Source: an uncultured Bacteroidales bacterium (GTDB lineage Bacteria > Bacteroidota > Bacteroidia > Bacteroidales > Marinilabiliaceae). From it: a DNA stretch of 46,062 nucleotides. Below, piece by piece: positions 16,908 through 25,188 of the stretch. Location of the stretch: positions 1 through 46,062 of the forward strand of contig CALYZD010000010.1 in NCBI GenBank assembly GCA_945607565.1, in the 5' to 3' direction. A program made the translations under genes and the position numbers. The notes under the pieces were generated by a model. The model ran no database searches. It was not told the origin of the DNA and saw nothing but the letters and a program-made list of their open reading frames with translations. Each line of letters begins with the position of its first letter. Within the stretch, counting starts at the first letter, position 1.

Positions 16908-18890
16908 TCACTGACTGATGCGAGCGAAAGTCTCCTTGCCTCGCTGCAAGAAATCGACGAACTTGTCGGGGTCGGTGTCGAAGACGTAGGGCTCGGCAAT
17001 CATGCGGCCGGCGGCGTCGAGCACCACATAGTAGGGCTGCGCGGCCACGCCGAACCGGCGCTGCTGCAGGTAGCTCCACTTGTCGCCCACGGTGCGCAGG
17101 ACGATGGCGGTGCCGTTGTCGTCGAACTCGACGCGCTCGGGCAGAGGCGTCTTGTCGTCGACATAGAGGCTGACGAGCACGTAATCGTCGGTCAGCAGGC
17201 GTGCCACGCGGGCATCGGTCCACACCGCCTGCTCCATCTGCCGGCAGTTGACGCAGCCGTGTCCGGTGAAGTCGATGAGGGCGGGCTTGCCGTGCTGCGC
17301 GGCGTAGGCCATGCCCTGCTCGTAGTCGGTGAAGTGGGCGTGGACTTCGGCGGTGTTCAGGTCAAAATCCTGCGTGGACATGGGCGGCGCAAAGGCGCTG
17401 ACGGCCTTGAGCGGCGCGCCCCAGAGGCCGGGCACCAGATAGATGGCGAAGGCCAGCGAGAGGAGCGCCATGAAGAAGCGCGGCACGCCGATGCGGGTGT
17501 CGTCGGAGTCGTGCGGGAACCTGATTTTGCCGAGCAGATAGAGCGCCAGCAGCAGCGCCAGCGCAATCCAGAGGGCGAGGAACGTTTCGCGGTCGAGCAG
17601 GCGCCAGCCGTAGGCAAGGTCGGCCACCGAAAGGAATTTGAGCGCGAAGGCCAGCTCCACGAATCCGAGCGTCACCTTGATGACGTTCATCCAGCCGCCC
17701 GACTTGGGCATCTGCCTGAGCCACGACGGGAAGATGGCGAAGAGCGTGAACGGCAGCGCCAGAGCCAGCGCAAAGCCGGCCATGCCGATGATGGGCGCGG
17801 CGTAGCTCCCCGACGTCGACACCTCGACGAGCAGGAACCCGACTATGGGGCCCGTGCACGAGAACGACACGAGCGAGAGCGTGAAAGCCATCAGGTATAT
17901 GCTGACGAATCCGCTGGTGCTGAGCGATTTGGAATCGACCGCATTGCTCCACGACGACGGCAGCGTTATCTCGAACGCGCCCATGAACGATGCGGCGAAG
18001 ACGACCAGCATCAGGAAGAAGAAGATGTTGAAGACGGCGTTGGTGGCCATGGCGTTGAGGCCGTTGGAGCCGAAGATGAGCGTCACGCCGATGCCGAGCG
18101 TCAGGTAGGTGACGACGATGGACGCGCCGTAGACAAAGGCGTCGCGGATGCCGCGGGAGCGCGTGCTGCTGCGCTTGAGGAAGAAGCTGACGGTCATCGG
18201 GATGATGGGCCAGACGCAGGGCGTGAACAGGGCGAAGAATCCGCCCACCAAGCCCATCAGAAAAATGTAGAACCACGATTTCGTGCGGGCGTCGGCGGCC
18301 ATGGTCTGGGCGCCGTCGGCTGCGGGCTCCCACAACGGGCCGGAGTATGGCGAGGCGACGGCGGCGGGCGATCCTACCGACTGCACACCGACAGGAACCA
18401 GCTGAGGCACTGCGCCCTGCGCAGCCACTGCCGGCCCGGCACCGCTCAGCCTGACATTGACCGACGTGGGCGGAGTGCACGCGCCGCCCGAGCAGGCGCC
18501 GTATTGCAGGTAGCCGTCGAGCCGATAGTCGCCGCCTGTGAGCACAACGCGCTGTGCAAAAGTGACTTCGTCCTCAAAATATCGCACCTGCATTTCAAAA
18601 ATGTCTTCGTAGACTGATATTTCGCGGCCGCGGGCTTCGAGCTCGCCGTCGAGCCGGCAGCCCGACATGGCGTCGACCTTGAAGGCGGCGCGCGTGGGGC
18701 CGCCCTCGTCCATTGCCGACGAGTAGACGTGCCATTTGGGGTCGATGCGGCCGGCAAATTCTATTTCGAGCGTCGAGTCGTTGACGTTCCTGACGTTGGT
18801 GCCGAACTGCACGGGGGCATCGGCCTGCGCCCAAAGCGTGGCGCACAGCCCCGACGCTACTACGGATGCAATTAAATGTCTGATTTTCAT
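16908..18890 (-). CDS. dsbD: Thiol:disulfide interchange protein DsbD
   Basis: Passes electrons from cytoplasmic thioredoxin to periplasmic proteins. A signal peptide (residues 1-21) is followed by the periplasmic DsbD-alpha-like domain with Cys133 and Cys138 in CSGGAC. A membrane domain of about eight helices starts near residue 210 and contains the redox site FTPCVWPIIPMT and the SFSCTGPIVG half. The C-terminal thioredoxin-like domain has HGCVNCRQME near residue 547. All three redox modules are intact, and the length (660 aa) is normal for Bacteroidota. It follows the phosphatase-fold gene by 63 nt on the same strand. Confidence 0.95.
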   Translation of the reverse strand: MKIRHLIASVVASGLCATLWAQADAPVQFGTNVRNVNDSTLEIEFAGRIDPKWHVYSSAMDEGGPTRAAFKVDAMSGCRLDGELEARGREISVYEDIFEMQVRYFEDEVTFAQRVVLTGGDYRLDGYLQYGACSGGACTPPTSVNVRLSGAGPAVAAQGAVPQLVPVGVQSVGSPAAVASPYSGPLWEPAADGAQTMAADARTKSWFYIFLMGLVGGFFALFTPCVWPIIPMTVSFFLKRSSTRSRGIRDAFVYGASIVVTYLTLGIGVTLIFGSNGLNAMATNAVFNIFFFLMLVVFAASFMGAFEITLPSSWSNAVDSKSLSTSGFVSIYLMAFTLSLVSFSCTGPIVGFLLVEVSTSGSYAAPIIGMAGFALALALPFTLFAIFPSWLRQMPKSGGWMNVIKVTLGFVELAFALKFLSVADLAYGWRLLDRETFLALWIALALLLALYLLGKIRFPHDSDDTRIGVPRFFMALLSLAFAIYLVPGLWGAPLKAVSAFAPPMSTQDFDLNTAEVHAHFTDYEQGMAYAAQHGKPALIDFTGHGCVNCRQMEQAVWTDARVARLLTDDYVLVSLYVDDKTPLPERVEFDDNGTAIVLRTVGDKWSYLQQRRFGVAAQPYYVVLDAAGRMIAEPYVFDTDPDKFVDFLQRGKETFARISQ

Positions 18891-18953
18891 TGAAATTTGT
18901 TATGATGAGTTTAAGTTTTCTGCGAAAAAGTCGGTCGCGCCGCCGGCCGTGCG

Positions 18954-20573
18954 CTACTTTATCAGCGGGATGTCGCTGCCGCTGCAGCCGTCGGGCTTCT
19001 GGACGTTGAGGAAAGTGCAGATGGTGGGCGCCACGTCGGCCATGTTGTGGCGCTCGTAGAGCACGGCGTTGCGCCCGATGCGCCATCCGGCAAAGACGAG
19101 CGGCACGAACTCCTGCCCCCACAGCTGCATGATGCAGCTGCCGTCGTCCTGCTCCTCGGCCCAGCCGGGTTCGAGGGCAAACAGCACGTCGCCCGAGCGC
19201 TTGCGGTGGTAGTTGCGCTTCATGCCGTTGACCACCGGCGACAGGGCGAAGGTGCGGTCGAGCGTCGAGGCGGCTATGGCGGTGCCGATGCCCTGCATCT
19301 GCGTCAGGAAATCGGCGGCCTCGGAGCAGAGCAGCGCAAAGTCGACGCCTTTCTCCTTGGCCAGTTCGGCGTTCATGTACATCTCGCCGCTCTTGTAGTT
19401 GTCGACCCACCGGCCCTGTCCGTGCAGAGCCATCAGGTAGAGATTGAGCAGTGCCGACGCGCGGTGCAGGCTGACGGAGCCCCGGCTGTTCCACTGCTCC
19501 TGCGGCGTGTGCGACAGGTCGTAGCTGCCGCGGGCTGCGCAGAGCACCACCAGCGTGTTGTCCATCCCAATCTCGTGGTCGATGAGGCGGAGCAGGTCGG
19601 CTATGTTGTCGTCGAGGCACAGCAGCAGGTCTTCGGTTTCGGCGTCGAGCGGCTGTGTCTTGTGCGCGGTCGATGGCGTGGCATTGAACTGAAGCATAAG
19701 CACATCGGGCACGTCGTCGCGGCCCATGCGGGTGTCGAGCAGCACCGAGGCGGCCAGGTCGCGCAGCAGCGTGTTGCCATAGGGCGAGCCGGCCACGAGC
19801 GAATAGTCGGGCGGGGCTGCGGGCGACTGGCGCATGTTATAATAGAACGTCCGCTGGGCGCCGGTGGTGCTCTTGAAATATTTCCATTCGTGATACTGGC
19901 TGATGTCGTTGCGCGGCGCCCACTGCTTGCCGAGGTAGACGTCGGCGATGCGCTTGGAGTTAAAGCAGTCGATGGCCTTGCGGAGCATCGTGTCGGGCGT
20001 CTGTGCGTTGTTGCCCACGAAGTTGCCGGTGCGGGTGTCGAACCAGAATGTGGGCTCGGCCTGCTGCATTCCCGACAGCCAGATGAGCATGTCGGGGTCG
20101 AAGCCGAGCGACACGACGCGTGCGGCCGAGTTGTATTTCTTGCGAATCTGGTTGGTGATGGTGGAGCAGAGCAGCAGGCGGTTGTCGGCCACGAGCGTGT
20201 CGGCGCCAATGCGGCCCTGGCTGTCGTAGACCTTGCCGTAGATGGCGTGCACCTTGCGGTTGTCGAAGCGGTCGATCCACGTTTCGGACACCACGCCGTG
20301 GGTCGATGCGGGGGCGCCGGTGAAGAGCGTGGCCATGTTCTTGCCCGAATAGTTGCCGCCGGCGTCGTAGTAGGCGTTGCGGCAGACGGTCCCCTCGGCC
20401 AGCAGGCGGTTGAAGCCGTCGCGGCCGCATTCGTTGCGCACAATGTCGAGCTGTTCGTTGTTCAGATTGTCGACCACAAGCATCAGCACCAGCCGCGGCT
20501 TGTCGGGCGTCATCTGCGCGCGCGCGGCCAGGGCGGCCAGGGCGAGCGTTATCAGTAGTGGCAGTCGTAGCAT
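18954..20573 (-). CDS. Alkaline-phosphatase-superfamily protein, apparently catalytically inactive
   Basis: Exported protein (signal peptide LLITLALAALAARAQ) with the PafA/type I phosphodiesterase-like fold. LVLMLVVDNL (metal Asp35 retained), TLFTGAPASTHGVV, a FWFDTRTGNFVGN strand, EFVPLVFAGWRIG and DVAPTICTFLNV all align to conserved structural motifs. Catalytic positions are altered. The usual A-D-H-G is AARG (346-349). The D-x3-H pair in the FSSTDxxGH motif is P300/H304. The K-x-R pair after SL is absent (LGFDPD). The His before VPLVF is not present. The GH of the nucleophile loop is replaced by KN. With most zinc ligands missing, it should not bind two metals in the usual way. The fold is confident; inactivity is inferred. 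It sits between a Crp/Fnr regulator and dsbD. Confidence 0.8.
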   Translation of the reverse strand: MLRLPLLITLALAALAARAQMTPDKPRLVLMLVVDNLNNEQLDIVRNECGRDGFNRLLAEGTVCRNAYYDAGGNYSGKNMATLFTGAPASTHGVVSETWIDRFDNRKVHAIYGKVYDSQGRIGADTLVADNRLLLCSTITNQIRKKYNSAARVVSLGFDPDMLIWLSGMQQAEPTFWFDTRTGNFVGNNAQTPDTMLRKAIDCFNSKRIADVYLGKQWAPRNDISQYHEWKYFKSTTGAQRTFYYNMRQSPAAPPDYSLVAGSPYGNTLLRDLAASVLLDTRMGRDDVPDVLMLQFNATPSTAHKTQPLDAETEDLLLCLDDNIADLLRLIDHEIGMDNTLVVLCAARGSYDLSHTPQEQWNSRGSVSLHRASALLNLYLMALHGQGRWVDNYKSGEMYMNAELAKEKGVDFALLCSEAADFLTQMQGIGTAIAASTLDRTFALSPVVNGMKRNYHRKRSGDVLFALEPGWAEEQDDGSCIMQLWGQEFVPLVFAGWRIGRNAVLYERHNMADVAPTICTFLNVQKPDGCSGSDIPLIK

Positions 20574-20603
20574 TGTCGGTTTGCGTGGGTTGGTTTGTGA
20601 GCG

Positions 20604-21320
20604 TCAGCCCAGCCGCGAGATGCGCTCAAGCATTGGCTCGTTGAGTATTTTGATGGTGCGCCCGTTGACGGCTATGATGTTCTCGCTCACGAAGTTGCTT
20701 AGCGTGCGGATGGCATTGGAGGTCGTCATGTTGCAGAGGTTGGCCACGTCCTCGCGCGAGAGGTTGGCGTTGAGCGTGTTGCCGTCGATGTAGCCATATT
20801 TGTCGCGCAGCACAATCAGCCCCTCGGCCAGTCGACCGCGTATCTGCTTCTGCGTCAGCGTGACGCTGCGGTATCGGCTGAATCCCAGCTCGATGGCCAG
20901 CGATTTGATTATGAACAGGCAGAGCTCGTTGTTCTCGCGCAGCAGCTGCATCACCAGTTCTTCCGACAGGAAGAAGGCGACGCACGGGTCGAGCGCCATG
21001 GCCGTGGCTATGTGCTTCTGGCCGCTCATCAGGGCGCGGTAGCCGATGAACTCCTGGGGCGATGCCAGCTTGACTATCTGCTCGCGTCCGCCCACGCCTT
21101 CCTTGTAGATCTTGACCTTGCCCGAGGCGAGGATATAGAGGCCTTCGGGCTGCTGGCCTTCGCTGTAGATGATTTCGTTGCGCTTGAATGTACGCTGACA
21201 ATGAGACGATTCGACCAGCTGCATCTGTGCCGGTGTCAGCACGCGGAAGAGCTCGACATCGCGCACCGTGAGGCTTAGCGGCGATTCGAATGTTTCGGGT
21301 TCATTGCTGTTTGATGCCAT
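20604..21320 (-). CDS. Crp/Fnr-family transcriptional regulator
   Basis: A 238-aa cytoplasmic regulator. A cyclic-nucleotide-binding-like beta-roll spans about residues 25-145 (IIYSEGQQPEGLYILASGKVKIYKE is its strand-turn core). A dimerisation helix follows, then an HTH_Crp domain at about 165-225 (NLSREDVANLCNMTTSNAIR recognition region). No N-terminal cysteine cluster of the Fnr type is present; the two cysteines before the roll region (for example SSHCQR) are isolated. The ligand is unknown: the phosphate-binding segment of cAMP-type proteins (RSA) reads IATAMA. It is flanked by DUF819 upstream and the phosphatase-fold gene downstream on the same strand. Confidence 0.92.
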   Translation of the reverse strand: MASNSNEPETFESPLSLTVRDVELFRVLTPAQMQLVESSHCQRTFKRNEIIYSEGQQPEGLYILASGKVKIYKEGVGGREQIVKLASPQEFIGYRALMSGQKHIATAMALDPCVAFFLSEELVMQLLRENNELCLFIIKSLAIELGFSRYRSVTLTQKQIRGRLAEGLIVLRDKYGYIDGNTLNANLSREDVANLCNMTTSNAIRTLSNFVSENIIAVNGRTIKILNEPMLERISRLG

Positions 21321-21395
21321 AGGATAAAATATGTTTTACAGCAGTAAAATTAGACAATTTTCGTTTCAGTCTCCGCCGGGGCTCTCCTTTTTATT

Positions 21396-22559
21396 TCAGC
21401 ACGCCGACGCCAGCGCCAGCGCCACGGCGTAGCCCAGGTAGGTGCCCACAGCGTAGCCTATCAGCCCCACGGCAATGCCCGGCCCGATGACCGCCCGGTT
21501 GTTGAGCGCGCCGGCCATCACCGGCACGAACGGCGGGCTGCAGATGAGCGATATGGAGCTGACGAGCGTCGTGTCGGTGTCGACACGCATCAGGGCGTTG
21601 AGGACGATGTGGATGGCCAGGGCGCCGAGCGTCACGAACAGGATGTAGTAGAAGAACGTCAGGTCGATGTTGCGGAACATCGACACGCTGACCTGCGACG
21701 ACACGGCCACGCTGAAGACGAGGATGAAATAGATGCCCATCTCGAACGTCCGCTCGATGCGGCGGATGCGCCTGACGAACGAGGCGCCGATGGCCAGCAC
21801 CGACATGCTCAGGATGAACACCGCCAGAAACGAGCCCGACGGCGCCAGCATGGCTATCGCGCCCCCGACGGCCACCACCGCCAGGGCGCACCCGAGGCCT
21901 CGTAACAGATTGCCCAGATTGCCGCGCGAAAAGAGGCCGAGGAAGAGCTCGTCGTCGTGCGAGGCCGTCTCGACGTCGGGCGCCGGCTGTCCGTCGGAGG
22001 CGGCCCGGGCGTCGAAGCGCGGCAGGACGAGCCCGGCCACCTGCCGGCCGCAGAAGATGAGCACCAGCAGATAGATGGCGCCCACCAGAATGCTGTAGGT
22101 GTGCACCATCAGGTAGGTCTCGTTGTCGATGCCGAGCACCAGCTTGAGCGACGCCAGATTGGCCGTGCCGCCGGTGTAGAGCCCCATCAGCAGGCCGCCC
22201 ATGCCGGCGTACTGCTCGCCGTGGCCCGTGCCGAACAGGAAGAAGCCGGCCACCACGGCAATCACCGTGGCCGCCACGCCCGCAAGCAGCGACTTGGCGA
22301 AGTTGGGCGCCAGCCGCAGCCACGCCTTGACGTCGGACGAGAAGAGCATGAGCGGAATGGCTACGGGGATGGCGATGTTGGCAATCGTCTCCTGCGCCTT
22401 GGCCGTCGCCGCGTCCTGCGGCAGCAGGCCCGACAGGCCCAGCAGGCAGCCAAGGGCGTAGGCCAGCACCACACTACCTATCTTATTGAGTATCTTGCTT
22501 TTATAGGTCAGCCACAGCACCAGCAGCGGCGACAGGAAACAAATCGGATATAAAATCAT
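21396..22559 (-). CDS. DUF819 family integral membrane protein
   Basis: A 387-aa inner-membrane protein with around ten hydrophobic segments. It carries the family's diagnostic IPLMLFSSDVKAWLRLAP stretch and the YTGGTANLASLK motif that follows GMGGLLMGL. DUF819 (YjcL-like) proteins resemble secondary transporters; the substrate is unknown. The C-terminal half has SVSMFRNIDLTFFYY and a GALNNRAVIGPGIAVGL re-entrant-like stretch. It follows nspC by 49 nt on the same strand and may be co-transcribed, but no functional link is established. Confidence 0.9.
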   Translation of the reverse strand: MILYPICFLSPLLVLWLTYKSKILNKIGSVVLAYALGCLLGLSGLLPQDAATAKAQETIANIAIPVAIPLMLFSSDVKAWLRLAPNFAKSLLAGVAATVIAVVAGFFLFGTGHGEQYAGMGGLLMGLYTGGTANLASLKLVLGIDNETYLMVHTYSILVGAIYLLVLIFCGRQVAGLVLPRFDARAASDGQPAPDVETASHDDELFLGLFSRGNLGNLLRGLGCALAVVAVGGAIAMLAPSGSFLAVFILSMSVLAIGASFVRRIRRIERTFEMGIYFILVFSVAVSSQVSVSMFRNIDLTFFYYILFVTLGALAIHIVLNALMRVDTDTTLVSSISLICSPPFVPVMAGALNNRAVIGPGIAVGLIGYAVGTYLGYAVALALASAC

Positions 22560-22608
22560 CGGGTCAGGAAATTTGTGAAAGATTCATTCTGATGCAAAGC
22601 GTTGTCGT

Positions 22609-23754
22609 TCAGCCCAGTCGGCTTCGATAGTCGTCGTAGCCGAAAGTGCGGACCACGCGCAGGCCCTTGGCATCGTCCCAGATGGCGAGCGACGGGTGCG
22701 TCAGTCCGTTGAACATTGTGGTCTTGACCACCGTGTAGTGAATCATGTCTTCGAACACAATCTTGTCGCCTACGCGGAGCGGCCTGTCGAACGACCAGCT
22801 GCCGATGTAATCGCCAGACAGACAGCTGTTGCCGCCGATGCGATAGGTCGGCAGCCCGTCGACCGGGTCGTGATGCGCGCCTGCGATGCGCGGCTTGTAG
22901 GGCATTTCGAGGCAGTCGGGCATGTGGGCCGCGAACGACACGTTGACGATGGCCGTGCTGATGCCGCCGTTCTCGACCACATCTTCCACATCCGACACCA
23001 GAACGCCCGTCTGCCAGGTGAATGCGCTGCCGGGTTCGAGGATGACGCGGACGCCCCAGCGGCGCGCGAAGTCGCGTATCAGCCTGACGAGCAGGTCGGT
23101 GTCGTAGCCCTTGCGCGTCATCAGGTGGCCGCCGCCCATGTTGACCCAGCGCACCTTGGGCAGCCAGCGCGCAAACCGCTGTTCGACGGCGCCAAGCGTC
23201 TTCTGCAGGTCGGTCGAGTCGGATTCGCAGAGGGCGTGGAAGTGGAGGCCTTCGATGTCGGCGGGCAGCTCGGCCGGCATGTTGGCGGCCGTGATGCCCA
23301 TCCGCGAGCCGGGCGCGCAGGGGTTGTAGAGCGCGGTCGCCACGTCGCTCGACTCGGGGTTGATGCGCAGGCCGAGCGAGATGGCGTGGCCGGCCGCACG
23401 GGCGCGCGGCGCGAATCGCTCGTACTGCGAAAGCGAATTGAACGTTATGTGGCTGCTGCATTGGCAGATGGCGTCGAACTCGGCGTCGGTGTAGGCCGGC
23501 GAATAGGTGTGGGCCGGCTGCCCCAGTTCGTGCCGGGCAAGCATGGCTTCGGAGAGCGAACTGGCAGTGGCACAGTCGAATCCGCATTCGCGAAAGATGC
23601 TGAACGACGGCCAGAAGGCGAACGCCTTGAAGGCCATTATGATTTCGGCGCCCGACTCGCGGCGGACGCGGTCGATGAGGCGCAGATTGTTGCGGAGCAA
23701 CTGTTCGTCGAGCACGTAGCAGGGCGACGGAACTTTTGAAATGTCTATTGCCAT
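22609..23754 (-). CDS. nspC: Carboxynorspermidine decarboxylase
   Basis: PLP enzyme of the alternative spermidine pathway, which decarboxylates carboxyspermidine/carboxynorspermidine. It has the alanine-racemase-like barrel of group IV decarboxylases, with the Schiff-base lysine in AFKAF (Lys43). Other visible features are ECGFDCATASSLSEA, GLHFHALCESDS, a GGGHLMT glycine loop for PLP phosphate, and LEPGSAF. The ATG at 23754 gives 381 aa and the usual MAIDISKVPSPCYVLDE start. A longer frame extends upstream, but it crosses the -7 promoter element and lacks homology. The partner carboxyspermidine dehydrogenase is not in the window. Confidence 0.94.
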   Translation of the reverse strand: MAIDISKVPSPCYVLDEQLLRNNLRLIDRVRRESGAEIIMAFKAFAFWPSFSIFRECGFDCATASSLSEAMLARHELGQPAHTYSPAYTDAEFDAICQCSSHITFNSLSQYERFAPRARAAGHAISLGLRINPESSDVATALYNPCAPGSRMGITAANMPAELPADIEGLHFHALCESDSTDLQKTLGAVEQRFARWLPKVRWVNMGGGHLMTRKGYDTDLLVRLIRDFARRWGVRVILEPGSAFTWQTGVLVSDVEDVVENGGISTAIVNVSFAAHMPDCLEMPYKPRIAGAHHDPVDGLPTYRIGGNSCLSGDYIGSWSFDRPLRVGDKIVFEDMIHYTVVKTTMFNGLTHPSLAIWDDAKGLRVVRTFGYDDYRSRLG

Positions 23755-23779
23755 TGGGCTTGTTTCGATTTTCAGCCCG

Positions 23780-23787
23780 CAAATGTA
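23780..23787 (-). promoter_or_regulatory. -7 element (TACATTTG) of nspC
   Basis: Exact TAnnTTTG match on the minus strand, 26 nt before the nspC ATG. It may also drive the downstream same-strand genes as far as the 14.6 kb end. No -33 TTTG is seen. Confidence 0.5.
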
Positions 23788-23973
23788 GCAAAAAATCAGC
23801 ATCGGCACCCGGCGGCGGCCCAAGGCGTCGGCAGGCGTAGCCAAGCATCGGTTCTGCGCAAAAAAGTGACGCGGGCCGGCAACCTTAACGCGCCCGAAGC
23901 AGTAAAAATGCTGCCGACGTTCCGCATTTCGGGACGGCCGGCGCAAGAAAAGCGTAACCAATCAACATCGACC

Positions 23974-25158
23974 ATGGACTACTTTCTTATAAAGAATGGG
24001 AAAATAGCAGCCGACAACGGGGCTGGCACAGCGGACGTCCTGATGGGCAACGGCAAGATACTGCACATAAGCTCCGACATAGCGCGCCCCACCACACGCA
24101 CCGTCGTCTACGATGCCGAGGGGCGGTATCTGCTCCCCGGAACCATAGACTGCAACAATCATAGCCTGAGCCTTCAGGAGACGGCGCTGGCCGAGGCCAC
24201 ACGCACCTCTATTCTGTCGGGCTGCACCACATGGCTCCACCCGGTGACGGCGGCCAACGTCGAAGCCTTCGACGCAGCAGCGTCGGGCCTCGGCACGCCA
24301 ACGCCCAACTATGGCATTCATTTTCTGCAGGATAGATTCAAAGCCGGCGACCTTGCCAAGATACGCCGCCGCATCCTGGAACTGGGCGTGCCCAGCATAG
24401 TGGTGCCCTTCCCCAACTACAACAACTTCAAGTTCGAGCGCATCGAGATGCTCATCGAATTTGCGGTCAGCAACAATGCCGTGCTCGTCTTCGACCTATG
24501 CCCCAAAGGCGCCGAGAGCGAATACACCGGCCAGCTCAACAAGCTGACGCAGGCCCTGCGCTTCCAGCGGTGCCGCACGGCCTTTCTCAACGTCCGCTAC
24601 CAGGAGGAGCTGAGCGCGGTCGAGAACCTGTCGCTGGCCAACGACACGACGTGCGAGCTGCGCTTTGTGGTCGACTACGAAGACAAGCCGCAGTCGGAAC
24701 TGCACCATCTGACCCCGTCGATGTTCTGCCACACGCTCAAGACGCACAAATGGACCTTTGCCGGCACCTGCTGCCTGAGCCAGGCCCCCGGCCGCGGCAG
24801 CTCCGACGCCAACAGCGACTTCGTGAGCCGCAACAGCCTCGCGATAATCTACAATATGCTCGCATCTACACAGATGACAGTCAGCGACTTGGCCGACGTC
24901 ACATCGACACGCGCGGCACAAAAGTTTGGTCTGTCGCCGGAAAAAGGCAATATTTGTGTCGGAGCAGATGCCGACATCGTTGTCTGGAATGCCGCCGAGA
25001 CGCAGAACATCTATTTCAGCCCGTCGGCCGACTATCGCAAGACACTGATGCTCAACGGCAAAATAGACGCCGTAATAATGAACGCCCAGCTTGTGCTCGA
25101 CGACAAACTGCACGAGGACAACATTGCAGGTCGATATTGCTACCGCCGAATCGTCTGA
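23974..25158 (+). CDS. Amidohydrolase-fold (dihydroorotase/hydantoinase-like) protein lacking metal ligands
   Basis: A 394-aa cytoplasmic protein with the layout of cyclic amidohydrolases. An N-terminal beta-sandwich (FLIKNGKI, ILHISSDI) leads into a barrel starting LLPGTIDC. A C-terminal sandwich carries the family closers SRAAQKFGL-like, G-x-I-x-V-G-ADADIVVWN and an NGKIDAVIM strand. The catalytic signature is eroded. The H-x-H motif is DCNNH (N61, only H63 kept). The lysine that would be carbamylated aligns with V143. The next metal His aligns with D174, and the late Asp of the TDH motif aligns with Cys266. Activity as a dihydroorotase is therefore unlikely. The ATG at 23974 is chosen because homology begins there. 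It lies 30 nt upstream of a BY-kinase gene in the same orientation. Confidence 0.8.
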   Translation: MDYFLIKNGKIAADNGAGTADVLMGNGKILHISSDIARPTTRTVVYDAEGRYLLPGTIDCNNHSLSLQETALAEATRTSILSGCTTWLHPVTAANVEAFDAAASGLGTPTPNYGIHFLQDRFKAGDLAKIRRRILELGVPSIVVPFPNYNNFKFERIEMLIEFAVSNNAVLVFDLCPKGAESEYTGQLNKLTQALRFQRCRTAFLNVRYQEELSAVENLSLANDTTCELRFVVDYEDKPQSELHHLTPSMFCHTLKTHKWTFAGTCCLSQAPGRGSSDANSDFVSRNSLAIIYNMLASTQMTVSDLADVTSTRAAQKFGLSPEKGNICVGADADIVVWNAAETQNIYFSPSADYRKTLMLNGKIDAVIMNAQLVLDDKLHEDNIAGRYCYRRIV

Positions 25159-25188
25159 CTCCGAAGCGATTGACCACAAACAGAACGA

